Assembly: GCA_964644525.1 (NCBI GenBank)
Contig: CAZXWC010000057.1
Coordinates: 1-10,592 of the forward strand
Origin: BM714 sp964644525
GTDB lineage: Bacteria; Bacillota; Clostridia; Peptostreptococcales; BM714
Length of the DNA stretch: 10,592 bases
Direction of reading: 5' to 3'
Below the pieces are notes generated by a model. That model made no database searches and was not told the DNA's origin. It saw nothing but the letters and a program-made list of their open reading frames with translations. Shown here piece by piece: positions 1 to 6,863 of the stretch. How positions within the stretch are numbered: position 1 is the first letter of the stretch; every line of letters begins with the position of its first letter. A program made the position numbers and the translations under genes.

Positions 1-15
1 GTGCAGTTCCTTTTT

Positions 16-33
16 AAAGGGACTCACCCCTTT
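16..33. repeat. Short inverted repeat near the left edge
   Basis: AAAGGG (16-21) and CCCTTT (28-33) can pair around a 6-base loop. The bases after it on the plus strand are not a T-run, so it is a poor terminator for an upstream plus-strand gene. On the minus strand it lies just after a TATAAT (35-40 read in reverse) with no good -35 box. An AAGGA stretch then runs towards the window edge, so a divergent gene may begin just outside. The function is unknown. Confidence 0.3.
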
Positions 34-98
34 CTATTATAGACCATGTTTTAGGCAAAAGTGTTTCAAAAATATTTCAAAGTTTTAATATTACTACC

Positions 99-127
99 TT
101 GTATTGCAAGATAGCTTGTGCTATTAT
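99..127 (+). promoter_or_regulatory. Probable promoter and palindromic operator of the padR operon
   Basis: A TTGTAT (99-104) is followed after 17 bases by TATTAT (122-127), a weak -35 and a fair -10 at ideal spacing. The palindrome ATAGC-TTGT-GCTAT (111-124) covers the spacer and the first bases of the -10, so a bound protein would block RNA polymerase. PadR regulators commonly repress their own operon, which makes the product of the next gene the natural candidate, but this is inference. Two direct TTTCAAA repeats 11 bp apart (64-70 and 75-81) lie just upstream. Confidence 0.45.
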
Positions 128-183
128 GTATTTGTCAAAGGGTAGAGCTATGGCCTAAAGCACAATGAAAGGACGGTCTGGAC

Positions 184-507
184 ATGAACATTCAATTCAA
201 AAAAGGCGTTTTGGAACTTTTGGTTTTATCAATTCTAAAAAGCCGGGACTGCTACGGATATGAACTGGTCAATGAAATTTCAAAAAACATAAGTATTTCG
301 GAGGGAACCATATATCCCCTTCTAAGGCGTTTGACAAAAGAGGGTTATTTCGAAAGCTATCTTAAGGAATCCAGCGGAGGCCCTCCAAGAAAATATTACA
401 AATTGACCAAGCAGGGTGATTCCACAAGAATGGATTTGGAGTCGGAGTGGTTTGATTTCACCGAAAAGGTCAACAATATTGTAGGAGGCGAAAAAAAAGA
501 TGAATGA
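184..507 (+). CDS. PadR family transcriptional regulator
   Basis: This 107-residue protein is a typical short PadR repressor: a winged-helix DNA-binding domain plus a short C-terminal helix for dimerisation. Residues 8-20 match the first helix (GVLELLVLSILKS), GTIYPLLRRLTKEG at 41-54 is the family's recognition helix signature, and GGPPRKYYKLT at 65-75 is the wing. The start is ATG 184, with AAAGGA at 168-173 ten bases upstream. The gene overlaps the next one by 8 bp, so the two are translated together. PadR genes next to DUF1700 and DUF4097 genes are a frequent arrangement in Firmicutes, where the regulator is thought to control the envelope genes in response to membrane or drug stress. The inducer cannot be read from the sequence. 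Confidence 0.93.
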   Translation: MNIQFKKGVLELLVLSILKSRDCYGYELVNEISKNISISEGTIYPLLRRLTKEGYFESYLKESSGGPPRKYYKLTKQGDSTRMDLESEWFDFTEKVNNIVGGEKKDE

Positions 508-1084
508 AAAAAAATTTCTTCAAATTCTTAAAAATGAACTTTCGGGAATGCCGAAAGAGGAAGTAAGCGACATACTTTTCGACTACCGGGAGCATTTCTC
601 AATGGGAAAGGCCGACGGAAAATCAGAGGATGAAATAGCCCAGGCTTTGGGCAATCCTACTGCACTCGCCAGGAAATACAAGGCCGAGTATTATGTGAAA
701 ACCGCCGAGAACAGTCAGACGGCGGGAAATCTGTTTCGGGCTGTGCTTGCTACGCTTGGACTGGGCTTTTTCAATCTTGTTTTCGTTTTGGGCCCCTTCA
801 TAGCCCTGACGGCTTTAATTTTCGCCCTCTTCGCCTTATCGGCCGGGACGGTAATTTCCGGCATTGCTGTATTTACTGAAGCAACACCGCTTCCGTTTTT
901 TTGGGGAAACGTTTATTTTCCGTCATTTGTTGCGGAAAATACGGCGGCATCGGCATTTCTTTCGATTGGCCTTGTATCCCTGGGCTGCCTTATGTTTGTT
1001 TTGCTTGCATACGTATCTAGGTGGGTGCTTAAGATTACTTTGAAATATCTGAAACTCAACATAAATATAATTGCGAGGAGGTAG
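500..1084 (+). CDS. DUF1700/HAAS-domain integral membrane protein
   Basis: The 194-residue product has an N-terminal HAAS-type helical domain (about residues 1-75, with KNELSGMPKEEVSDILFDYREHF and LGNPTALARKYKAEY), followed by about four hydrophobic segments between residues 78 and 180 and a basic tail ending in IIARR. This is the DUF1700 architecture: a small cytoplasmic domain thought to signal, attached to a membrane anchor. ATG 500 is preceded by AGGAGG at 483-488 inside the end of padR, and the overlap indicates translational coupling. The AGG AGG codons before the stop also supply the ribosome binding site for the next gene. The molecular function of the family is not established; it probably acts with the neighbouring PadR and DUF4097 proteins in envelope stress. 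Confidence 0.88.
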   Translation: MNEKKFLQILKNELSGMPKEEVSDILFDYREHFSMGKADGKSEDEIAQALGNPTALARKYKAEYYVKTAENSQTAGNLFRAVLATLGLGFFNLVFVLGPFIALTALIFALFALSAGTVISGIAVFTEATPLPFFWGNVYFPSFVAENTAASAFLSIGLVSLGCLMFVLLAYVSRWVLKITLKYLKLNINIIARR

Positions 1085-1089
1085 AAAAA

Positions 1090-2015
1090 ATGAAGATCAA
1101 TATAAAACAATTAATGCTTTGGCTGCTTGGCATCAGTGTGGTCTGTCTGGGGATTTCTTTTTTTCTGTTCAGGCAGGCGGGAATAGGACCCTCCGATTTT
1201 GGCCATTTGGGATCTTCATCGGAAAAGGTGTGCTCGCGTAAAATCAACGACTCCATGAGCCTGGGAAATGAAAATTACAGGACAATAAAAATAGAAACGA
1301 CCAGCGCTAAGGTTGAAGTGATTCCGACCCATGGAGAATTTAAGGCGGAATTCACTGGCAATTTCAATGCATCGGGTGAAGAATTCATGCCTTACCTGGA
1401 CGTGTCCTCAAACGAAGACGCTCTTTCTGTCGAAATAAAGCATCCTAAAGGGCTTTTTGCNNNNNNNNNNNNNNNNNNNNNNNNNNNNNNNNNNNNNNNN
1501 NNNNNNNNNNNNNNNNNNNNNNNNNNNNNNNNNNNNNNNNNNNNNNNNNNNNNNNNNNNNCCTCAAACGAAGACGCTCTTTCTGTCGAAATAAAGCATCC
1601 TAAAGGGCTTTTTGCCGGCGCAGTTTCAAGCGCAAACCTGGGCTCGGTTTCGGGCGATATAAATGCCAGCCGCTTGTCCCTTTCGGAGGGAATATTCGAG
1701 TCTTCATCGGGCAAAATAAAAATCGATTCGCTTTCGGGCCAGGTGCTGTCTAAAACGACTTCGGGCGATATTGACCTTGTTTTCGAAAAATTTGAAAACA
1801 CTGCCTACATGGAAAGCATTTCAGGAAGTGTTAATATTTCAATTCCTGAAAATGCCTCATTGACGCTTAAAACTGAAACTGTTTCGGGAAATCTATCTTG
1901 TGACGCCCCCTTGACAATCAAGGGCGGAAAGGACGAAAATCTGCTTGCAGACATAGGCGGAGGCGGGCCCATCATGGAGATAAGAAGTGTTTCGGGCGAC
2001 ATTAAACTGCGTTAG
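1090..2015 (+). CDS. DUF4097 family envelope protein, split by an assembly gap
   Basis: The product starts with a membrane anchor (residues about 7-28, LMLWLLGISVVCLGISFFLF). Beyond the gap it carries a repeated pattern of SVSGDI, SSGKI, TSGDI, SISGSV, TVSGNL and SVSGDI, the hallmark of the DUF4097 right-handed beta-helix facing outside the cell. As printed, the frame is broken: the first part runs into the 100-N gap and the second part is two bases out of phase. The 55 bp before the gap (1406-1460) are identical to the 55 bp after it (1561-1615). Removing one copy and the Ns (155 bp) gives one continuous 256-residue protein, so the break is an assembly artefact rather than a mutation. ATG 1090 has GAGGAGG about 8 bases upstream. 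It is the last gene of the PadR operon; no terminator is visible after it. Its function is unknown. Confidence 0.85.
1461..1560. other. Scaffold gap 1 (100 N) flanked by a 55-bp duplicate
   Basis: This is exactly 100 N, the conventional placeholder for a gap of unknown size. The flanks 1406-1460 and 1561-1615 are identical over 55 bp, which suggests that the two contigs overlap and that no sequence is missing. Confidence 0.9.
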
Positions 2016-2017
2016 CA

Positions 2018-2047
2018 TTATGTGAAAAGGGTACTTTATAGTATAAT
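2018..2047 (+). promoter_or_regulatory. Possible promoter for proB
   Basis: A perfect TATAAT at 2042-2047 lies 46 bases before the proB start. The -35 is poor (TTATGT at 2018-2023, 18-base spacer). It suggests that proB has its own transcript, although read-through from the DUF4097 gene is also possible because no terminator lies between them. Confidence 0.4.
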
Positions 2048-2092
2048 CTATAAATGACCCTTGAAAATAAATACAAGAAGGAAAGTGATTTG

Positions 2093-2820
2093 ATGAATTA
2101 CCGCAAAGAATTGAAGAACACAAAGAGGCTGGTAGTAAAATTGGGAACCTCTACATTGACCCACCCAAACGGGAAACTCAATTTCGGAAGGATAGACCTG
2201 ATAGCAAGGATTCTTTCGGATTTGAAAAACATGGGTTTGGAAATCGTTCTTGTGACATCGGGCGCAATAGGAACTGGAACCATACGCCTCGGGATGAAGG
2301 AAAAGCCCAGCGACCTCCCGGGAAAACAGGCCGCAGCCGCTATAGGCCAGGCTGCCCTTATGAGAATTTACGAAAAGTTTTTTCAAACTTACGACCAGGT
2401 TGTGGCGCAGGCGCTGATAACCAAGTCTGTTTTGGACAATCCTCATACTAAGAATAATGCCGAGAACACATTCAACAGGCTTCTTGAGTGGGGAACGATT
2501 CCAATCGTAAACGAAAATGACACCATTGCCACAGACGAGATAGAGGCCGGATACAAGGGTCGAATGGAATTTGGAGACAACGACACTCTTTCAGCCACTG
2601 TCGCGGCCCTTATTAATGCAGACTTGCTTGTTCTTATGAGCGATATAGACGGTCTGTTCACTGCCGATCCCAGGAAGGATCCAAAAGCGAAAATATTGAG
2701 GATTGTGGAAAAGATAGACGATGAAATCGAAGATGCCGCCGAAGGAACAGGGTCAGACTTCGGAACCGGCGGAATGGTTACCAAGATAAGGGCGGCCAAA
2801 ATATGCAAGAGTGCCGGAAT
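2093..2820 (+). CDS. proB: Glutamate 5-kinase, 3' part lost in gap 2
   Basis: ProB phosphorylates L-glutamate with ATP to gamma-glutamyl phosphate, the first step of proline synthesis, in the cytoplasm. The amino-acid-kinase fold is evident: VVKLGTSTLT (residues 14-23, Lys16), TSGAIGTG (55-62), VNENDTIATDE (139-149), FGDND (160-164) and GTGGMVTKI (224-232). I chose ATG 2093 because GAAGGAAAG (2077-2085) sits 7 bases upstream; an in-frame ATG at 2054 has no such site and would add 13 unconserved residues. The frame is open for 242 codons up to the Ns. The kinase domain needs about 20-40 more residues, and forms with a C-terminal PUA domain need about 100 more, so it cannot be told whether PUA is present. 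The usual partner proA is not seen and may lie in the gap. Confidence 0.93.
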
Positions 2821-2920
2821 NNNNNNNNNNNNNNNNNNNNNNNNNNNNNNNNNNNNNNNNNNNNNNNNNNNNNNNNNNNNNNNNNNNNNNNNNNNNNNNN
2901 NNNNNNNNNNNNNNNNNNNN
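2821..2920. other. Scaffold gap 2 (100 N), true size probably larger
   Basis: This is exactly 100 N between two converging, truncated genes. There is no shared sequence between the flanks, unlike gap 1. The missing end of proB and the missing H-cluster half of the group B hydrogenase (about 250 residues) together need well over 750 bp, so 100 bp cannot be the true length if both genes are intact. Confidence 0.85.
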
Positions 2921-3637
2921 AAGCTTCTTGAGCGATGCGACTATATTCTCTATGCTGTATCCATAAAACTGGCTCGATATGGCCGGGGCCACAAGAGCAT
3001 ATACATTGAATACTGCCCCTTTGCCTGACTCCCTTAAAAGCCTTATCACATCTGTCACAAAAGATTTGTCCATTATTGCGCCAAAGGGGCATTGGTATAC
3101 GCAGGCTCCGCACAATATGCACTTCTCTTGGTCTATTATGGCCTTTTTGTTTTCATCCATGGAAATTGCGTCGACCGGGCAAGCCCTGCGGCAAGGTCTC
3201 ATGACGTCGGAAATGGCATTATAGGGGCAGGCTTTTCTGCATGCTCCGCATTCTATGCATTTCTTTGAATTTATAAAAGCCTTGCCTCCTATGTGGGCTA
3301 TTGCATCCACGGGGCAAGCCTCTGAGCAGTAATGGGCAAGGCAGCCCCTGCAGGCCTCGGTTACAATGAAACGGCTTATGGGACATTCGTCGCATGCGGA
3401 ATCTATAACCTGTATTATGTTTTTCTCTCCTTCTTTTCCTCCACCCGCCAATTTTACGCGGTCTTCTATTATTGCCCGCTCCTTGTATATGCAACACCTG
3501 GTTATGGGCTCTGGGCCTCTTATTATTTTTTCGGGAATCTCATTCAGAAGCTCGGGTTTTTCTGAATATGCAGCCTTTGCCACTTCTTTAAGCACGCTGT
3601 GTTTTATCATCTGAACATTGTTTTCGAAGTTTCTCAT
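2921..3637 (-). CDS. Group B-type [FeFe] hydrogenase, N-terminal half (3' end in gap)
   Basis: The 239 visible residues match the ferredoxin-rich front of monomeric group B [FeFe] hydrogenases, which reversibly reduce protons to H2, probably with ferredoxin. They include the conserved opening MRNFENNVQMIKHSVLKEVA, GPEPITRCCIYKERAI around Cys48-Cys49, and cysteine sets C96/C99/C104/C108, C127/C130/C133/C137 and C173/C176/C179/C183, with extra C82, C85, C149 and C153. The VAPAISSQF segment (216-224) begins the H-cluster domain. The H-cluster motifs (TSCCP-, PCxxK- and CxxGC-type) would lie in the gap, so catalytic competence cannot be judged. The start is ATG at 3637, with AAAAGGAG (3643-3650) five bases upstream; an in-frame ATG at 3664 adds 9 residues over that site. 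It is the last visible gene of the hydrogenase operon, 62 bp after the phosphatase gene. Confidence 0.88.
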
Positions 3638-3663
3638 TTTATCTCCTTTTTTCATAACCAACA

Positions 3664-3691
3664 AAGCCGTATGAGGGCTTGCTTTAAAGCC
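3664..3691 (-). other. Alternative hairpins before the group B hydrogenase gene
   Basis: Within the 62-bp spacer, AAGCC (3664-3668), GGCTT (3676-3680) and AAGCC (3687-3691) allow two mutually exclusive 5-bp hairpins sharing the central arm. On the transcribed minus strand, the hairpin nearer the downstream gene is followed by TTTGTTGGTT, a weak U-rich tract. It could tune expression of the last gene relative to the sensor genes, as a partial terminator or processing site. Short arms make this uncertain. Confidence 0.25.
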
Positions 3692-3699
3692 TTTTGCAT

Positions 3700-4863
3700 C
3701 TATATATACTTAAACGACACTTCCTTGCCAAGCCGCCTCATTATGTCGGCCAAACGATTGACCTCCTGCATCTTTATGCTGAGGTCTATTGGAAGGTCCG
3801 GATTCTGGTGTGCAGGGTTTATTGCCTTGCCCACCCAAAGTGTAAGATTGGTGCAGTCCTCTATGAGTAGTCTTGCAAGCTTTGCCGCTCCATTCTTTTC
3901 TTTGAGTTTTGCGCTCTGCCCTTCGTTTCCGGCTAGAAAGCCTTTTAGTATTTCGACCGTCCGCCTAAGGGTGAGCACTCCCTCTGTTACAAGGTCGAAG
4001 CCGCTTATGCTTCCAACCGGGGGAATCTCGGGGCTTAAGGTGTCATAGTCTACATCTATTTCCTCCTTGAGCTCCCTTGCAACTATATTGGCGGCTGTGC
4101 CTCCGCAAATTACCCTCTTTCCGCTCGATTCCACAAGCTCGCGCACAAGCCATCCGTCGACCCGGCAGTCTTCAGGCGGGCCTGTGAACAAGTGGAGCGT
4201 TTGAGGACAGCGTATTTTTATGGTCGCCACCGTCGTGTCGTCCCCGGGCTTTTCCATGTAAAGGCAGCTGCAAGCCTCTACGAGGTCCTTTGAAATTATC
4301 TTTGCGCTTTTCTTTTGTATTCTTCTGTCTAAAAACTCCTTAACCTGGGGCCATTGCCAACCCAGATTCATGAAGCCTCCCACTCCAGCATGTATGACTC
4401 CGTCCGATACCAGTACAAGAGTGTCTTCTTCCTTGAGTTCAAAGCTGCTTTCCTGTATGGTCTTGCCGGATATGACAAGATTTTTTCTGGGCAAATCCTC
4501 ATATTTTCCTTTTCTGTAAAAGAAAATCGGGGGGTTGTCATATTCGGCTATATATGCTTCCCTGTTGTCTTGTATCTTTACTATTGCGAATGTCGAATAT
4601 GCCAGCTGCCTCTCCTGGCAAACGGGAAGGGTCTTGACTATTGTGTCAACTGTTTCATATATGTCGGCCCCTTCCCTGAGCATTGTTGCGGCTATTTTTG
4701 TTGTGAGGGTTGCCAGTATGTTGGCCTTCACCCCGCTTCCCAGACCGTCGGCCAGAACGACTATTGTGCTGTCCTCTGTGCGCACTATTTCCACCTTGTC
4801 TCCGCAAAGCTCCTCGCCATTCTTGTTAAGGCTGTCCACCGAAACATCGGCAAAGTATTTCAT
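3700..4863 (-). CDS. SpoIIE family (PP2C-type) serine/threonine phosphatase
   Basis: The 387-residue cytoplasmic protein has a PP2C/SpoIIE domain at about residues 1-217. Metal-binding acidic residues are recognisable: Asp22 (CGDKVE), Asp39-Gly40 (VVLADGLGSG), Asp154-Gly155 (LVLVSDGVIHAG) and Asp208-Asp209 (PGDDTTVATIKI). Residues about 218-387 form a further domain I do not recognise, with RVICGGTAANIVARELKEEI and a helical C-terminus. SpoIIE-type phosphatases usually dephosphorylate an anti-sigma-antagonist protein. Here the gene starts with ATG 4863 overlapping the stop of the hydrogenase-like sensor by one base (TGATG), with GGGGGAGG as ribosome site, so synthesis is coupled. There is no signal peptide or transmembrane segment. 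It probably delivers the output of the upstream sensor. The substrate is unknown, and no RsbW-like kinase or STAS protein is encoded nearby. Confidence 0.9.
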   Translation of the reverse strand: MKYFADVSVDSLNKNGEELCGDKVEIVRTEDSTIVVLADGLGSGVKANILATLTTKIAATMLREGADIYETVDTIVKTLPVCQERQLAYSTFAIVKIQDNREAYIAEYDNPPIFFYRKGKYEDLPRKNLVISGKTIQESSFELKEEDTLVLVSDGVIHAGVGGFMNLGWQWPQVKEFLDRRIQKKSAKIISKDLVEACSCLYMEKPGDDTTVATIKIRCPQTLHLFTGPPEDCRVDGWLVRELVESSGKRVICGGTAANIVARELKEEIDVDYDTLSPEIPPVGSISGFDLVTEGVLTLRRTVEILKGFLAGNEGQSAKLKEKNGAAKLARLLIEDCTNLTLWVGKAINPAHQNPDLPIDLSIKMQEVNRLADIMRRLGKEVSFKYI

Positions 4864-6569
4864 CAGTATCCTCCCCCTTCTTTTTGAGAGAGTTTCTTGA
4901 GCTTCATCAGTGTTACCTTGGTCTCGGCTGTCGTCTCTCCCAAAAGGGACGCTATTTCCTGGGCAACACGCATTTGCTTGTCTATAACCTTTTGGGCGGC
5001 GTCTATTGTGTTCTTTTTCATTTCAGACATTTCCATCTGGTGTTTTTCCTGGCGGGTAACGTCCGACATTATGCAAAGAACTACTTCCTGCTCCTCTATA
5101 TATAGAACACTCTCCAAAAGCGTCAGGCCATACTTTGAATAAGCCCTCCTGTGGTTGTAAAGGTTTTTTTTCGTTTCAAGCACATTTATGAAAGTCTCGG
5201 GTTCCAGGAGGTCCGATACGTCCCTTCCCTTCCAGGCCTTGGCGTCTATCTGAAAAGCAGACTCGGCCCTGGGGTTTGCCTCTTTAATCTTCAGCTGCTT
5301 GTCGAGCATGAATATTATGTTGGGGCTGTTGTCGAATATTATGTTTTTGAGGCTTTCCGCCCTGGCCCTCATGTAAGGCAGACACATGGATGTTTCGGCC
5401 ATGCCTTCAAAGACAGCAACCGCCTTTTCCCTGCAATTGGCGTATCCGCATGACTCGCAATTAAGCTCATCCTTTTCGGTGCGCTTCCACATGCGCTGAA
5501 GTATTTTCTTTATGTCTTCTTCCTCTGGCTCGGCTTTTTTAACTGGCCTGGCCGGATAGGAAGCAGAAATGTCAAAGGCAGGAGGAAATATCTTGTCAGG
5601 ATTTTCTCCTATTCCGCTTATTCTTCTTCTGTAGTTCTGTATGCATTTTTCTCTTCCGTAGTAGTTTGGAGAGCCCTTGGGCAAAACCGGGCCGCCTATG
5701 CAGCTGCCCCTGCAGACGCTTATTTCTACAAAGGCCGCCTCTTCTTTTGCGCTCTGAAGATACTCCAGCATTTCCTTGGCTTCGTCTATGCCGTCGACCT
5801 GGTGACAGGCTATAATGTCACTTAATCCTGATGCAATTCCGCCCTTGAGGGGATAAGCCGCCCCCATGGCAGTACTTCTGCTGTCAAAGGGCAGGGGCTT
5901 TAAATCCTGCACGGATATTTCACTGTCGTCAAACCAAGCTTTTAGCTCCTTGAAGGTAAGGACAGCGTCCACAGGACTTTTATCCGCTTCATCGGCTTCT
6001 TTCTTCTTGGCAACGCAGGGCCCTATGAAAACAGTAAACGATTGCTTTCCGTAAAGAAACTTGATAAGTTCGGCGTGAGCCATCATTGGGGACTTGACAG
6101 GCAGTAGCCTGCAGGCAAGGTCCGGATAGTACTTTTCGATCATGTTGACTGCTGAAGGGCAGGAAGACGAAATATAAAGTCCCTCACCCTTGCTCTTGAT
6201 TGCTTGGCGGTAGGCCCTGGTAACCAATGCAGCGCCCGATGCCGTCTCTTCCACATGGCTAAAGCCCAGTTTCCTGAGGGCGGCGGAAAGCTGTTCGGGT
6301 TTTTTTTCCTCAAAAACTCCTGCAAATGAAGGGGCTATGCTTGCCACCACTTCCCTGCCTTCAGCAATTGCCTTCCTTATATTGAAAAGGTCACTTTTGA
6401 CAGAGATGGCTTGCTGGGGACATATGGTCTGACAGTTTCCACAAAAAATGCACCTCTCTTCCACAACCTCCGCCCTGTCATGGAGCATTCTTATAGCCTT
6501 TGAAGGACAGGCCCTCAAACATTTATAGCAATTGTTGCATTTTTCCTTGTCTATTTGGAACAAGTTCAT
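4863..6569 (-). CDS. Sensory-type [FeFe] hydrogenase with PAS domain (HydS-like, group C)
   Basis: The 568-residue protein has, in order: two [4Fe-4S] ferredoxin motifs (C11/C14/C17/C21 and C40/C43/C46/C50), an H-cluster domain (about 70-330), an additional four-cysteine Fe-S motif CX2CX4CX16C (C371, C374, C379, C396), a PAS domain (about 405-515) and a C-terminal helix (516-568). The four H-cluster ligands are present: SSSCP (C137), GPCVAKKKEA (C185) and CRGSCIGGP (C286, C290). The position of the catalytic proton-transfer cysteine in TSCCP is Ser136, and the methionines before the second and third motifs are Gly183 and Ser284. These changes fit a sensor of H2 or redox state rather than a turnover enzyme. 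The gene overlaps the upstream ferredoxin gene by 4 bp and the downstream phosphatase by 1 bp. No kinase domain is fused, so the output is presumably the phosphatase. Confidence 0.9.
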   Translation of the reverse strand: MNLFQIDKEKCNNCYKCLRACPSKAIRMLHDRAEVVEERCIFCGNCQTICPQQAISVKSDLFNIRKAIAEGREVVASIAPSFAGVFEEKKPEQLSAALRKLGFSHVEETASGAALVTRAYRQAIKSKGEGLYISSSCPSAVNMIEKYYPDLACRLLPVKSPMMAHAELIKFLYGKQSFTVFIGPCVAKKKEADEADKSPVDAVLTFKELKAWFDDSEISVQDLKPLPFDSRSTAMGAAYPLKGGIASGLSDIIACHQVDGIDEAKEMLEYLQSAKEEAAFVEISVCRGSCIGGPVLPKGSPNYYGREKCIQNYRRRISGIGENPDKIFPPAFDISASYPARPVKKAEPEEEDIKKILQRMWKRTEKDELNCESCGYANCREKAVAVFEGMAETSMCLPYMRARAESLKNIIFDNSPNIIFMLDKQLKIKEANPRAESAFQIDAKAWKGRDVSDLLEPETFINVLETKKNLYNHRRAYSKYGLTLLESVLYIEEQEVVLCIMSDVTRQEKHQMEMSEMKKNTIDAAQKVIDKQMRVAQEIASLLGETTAETKVTLMKLKKLSQKEGGGY

Positions 6570-6826
6570 TTTTCATCCTCCATTTCCTTTGCCTTTGCAA
6601 GGACATGGTCTTCAAAAAACTTACCGACAGTTTCCTTCCTCACTGAGTAAATCTTTTCTTCAAATTTGACTGAAACAGCTTTTGTACACTGGCCAAGGCA
6701 GAAAGCGGCCTTGATTGTTATTTGTTCTTGCATCCCTTTTTCCTCCACCAGCTTTTCCATAGCCCTTATAACATCGTAAGAACCCTTTAGGTGGCACGCA
6801 CTTCCAACACATATGCTTATTTCCAT
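6566..6826 (-). CDS. Small thioredoxin-like [2Fe-2S] ferredoxin protein
   Basis: The 86-residue protein matches the C-terminal thioredoxin-like fold of NuoE/HydC subunits, without their N-terminal helical domain. Four cysteines occur at C6, C11, C43 and C47 (ICVGSACHLKG and AAFCLGQC), the standard CX4C...CX3C ligand set for one [2Fe-2S] cluster. It is expected to pass or sense electrons in the cytoplasm. As the first gene of the operon it has AAAGGAG just before ATG 6826. Its stop overlaps the start of the sensory hydrogenase in an ATGA arrangement, suggesting equimolar production and probable physical interaction. Similar small ferredoxins occur beside hydrogenase genes in many Clostridia. 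The partner is inferred from the gene order only. Confidence 0.9.
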   Translation of the reverse strand: MEISICVGSACHLKGSYDVIRAMEKLVEEKGMQEQITIKAAFCLGQCTKAVSVKFEEKIYSVRKETVGKFFEDHVLAKAKEMEDEK

Positions 6827-6839
6827 GGCGTCTCCTTTT

Positions 6840-6857
6840 TTGTTATATTTTTAACAA
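6840..6857. promoter_or_regulatory. Rex-type operator before the hydrogenase operon
   Basis: The 18-bp sequence TTGTTATATTTTTAACAA matches the clostridial Rex consensus TTGTTAANNNNTTAACAA at 13 of 14 defined positions. Rex is a repressor that senses the NADH/NAD+ ratio and controls fermentation and hydrogenase genes in Clostridia. The site ends 14 bp before the first start codon, directly upstream of the Shine-Dalgarno region, and about 110 bp after the predicted transcription start. Repression would therefore work as a roadblock unless a second promoter lies closer. No rex gene is in the window. Confidence 0.65.
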
Positions 6858-6863
6858 TCTCTT

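Noticed and set aside
1406..1615. Tandem duplication within the DUF4097 gene
   Set aside because: The copies are exactly 55 bp and separated only by 100 Ns; merging them restores the reading frame, which fits contig overlap better than biology.
2054..2092. ATG 2054 as the start of proB
   Set aside because: It lies 7 bases after the TATAAT, has no ribosome site and adds unconserved residues; ATG 2093 has a good one.
3638..3664. ATG 3664 as the start of the group B hydrogenase
   Set aside because: The extra nine codons run over the Shine-Dalgarno sequence, and the family begins at the MRNF-type residue.
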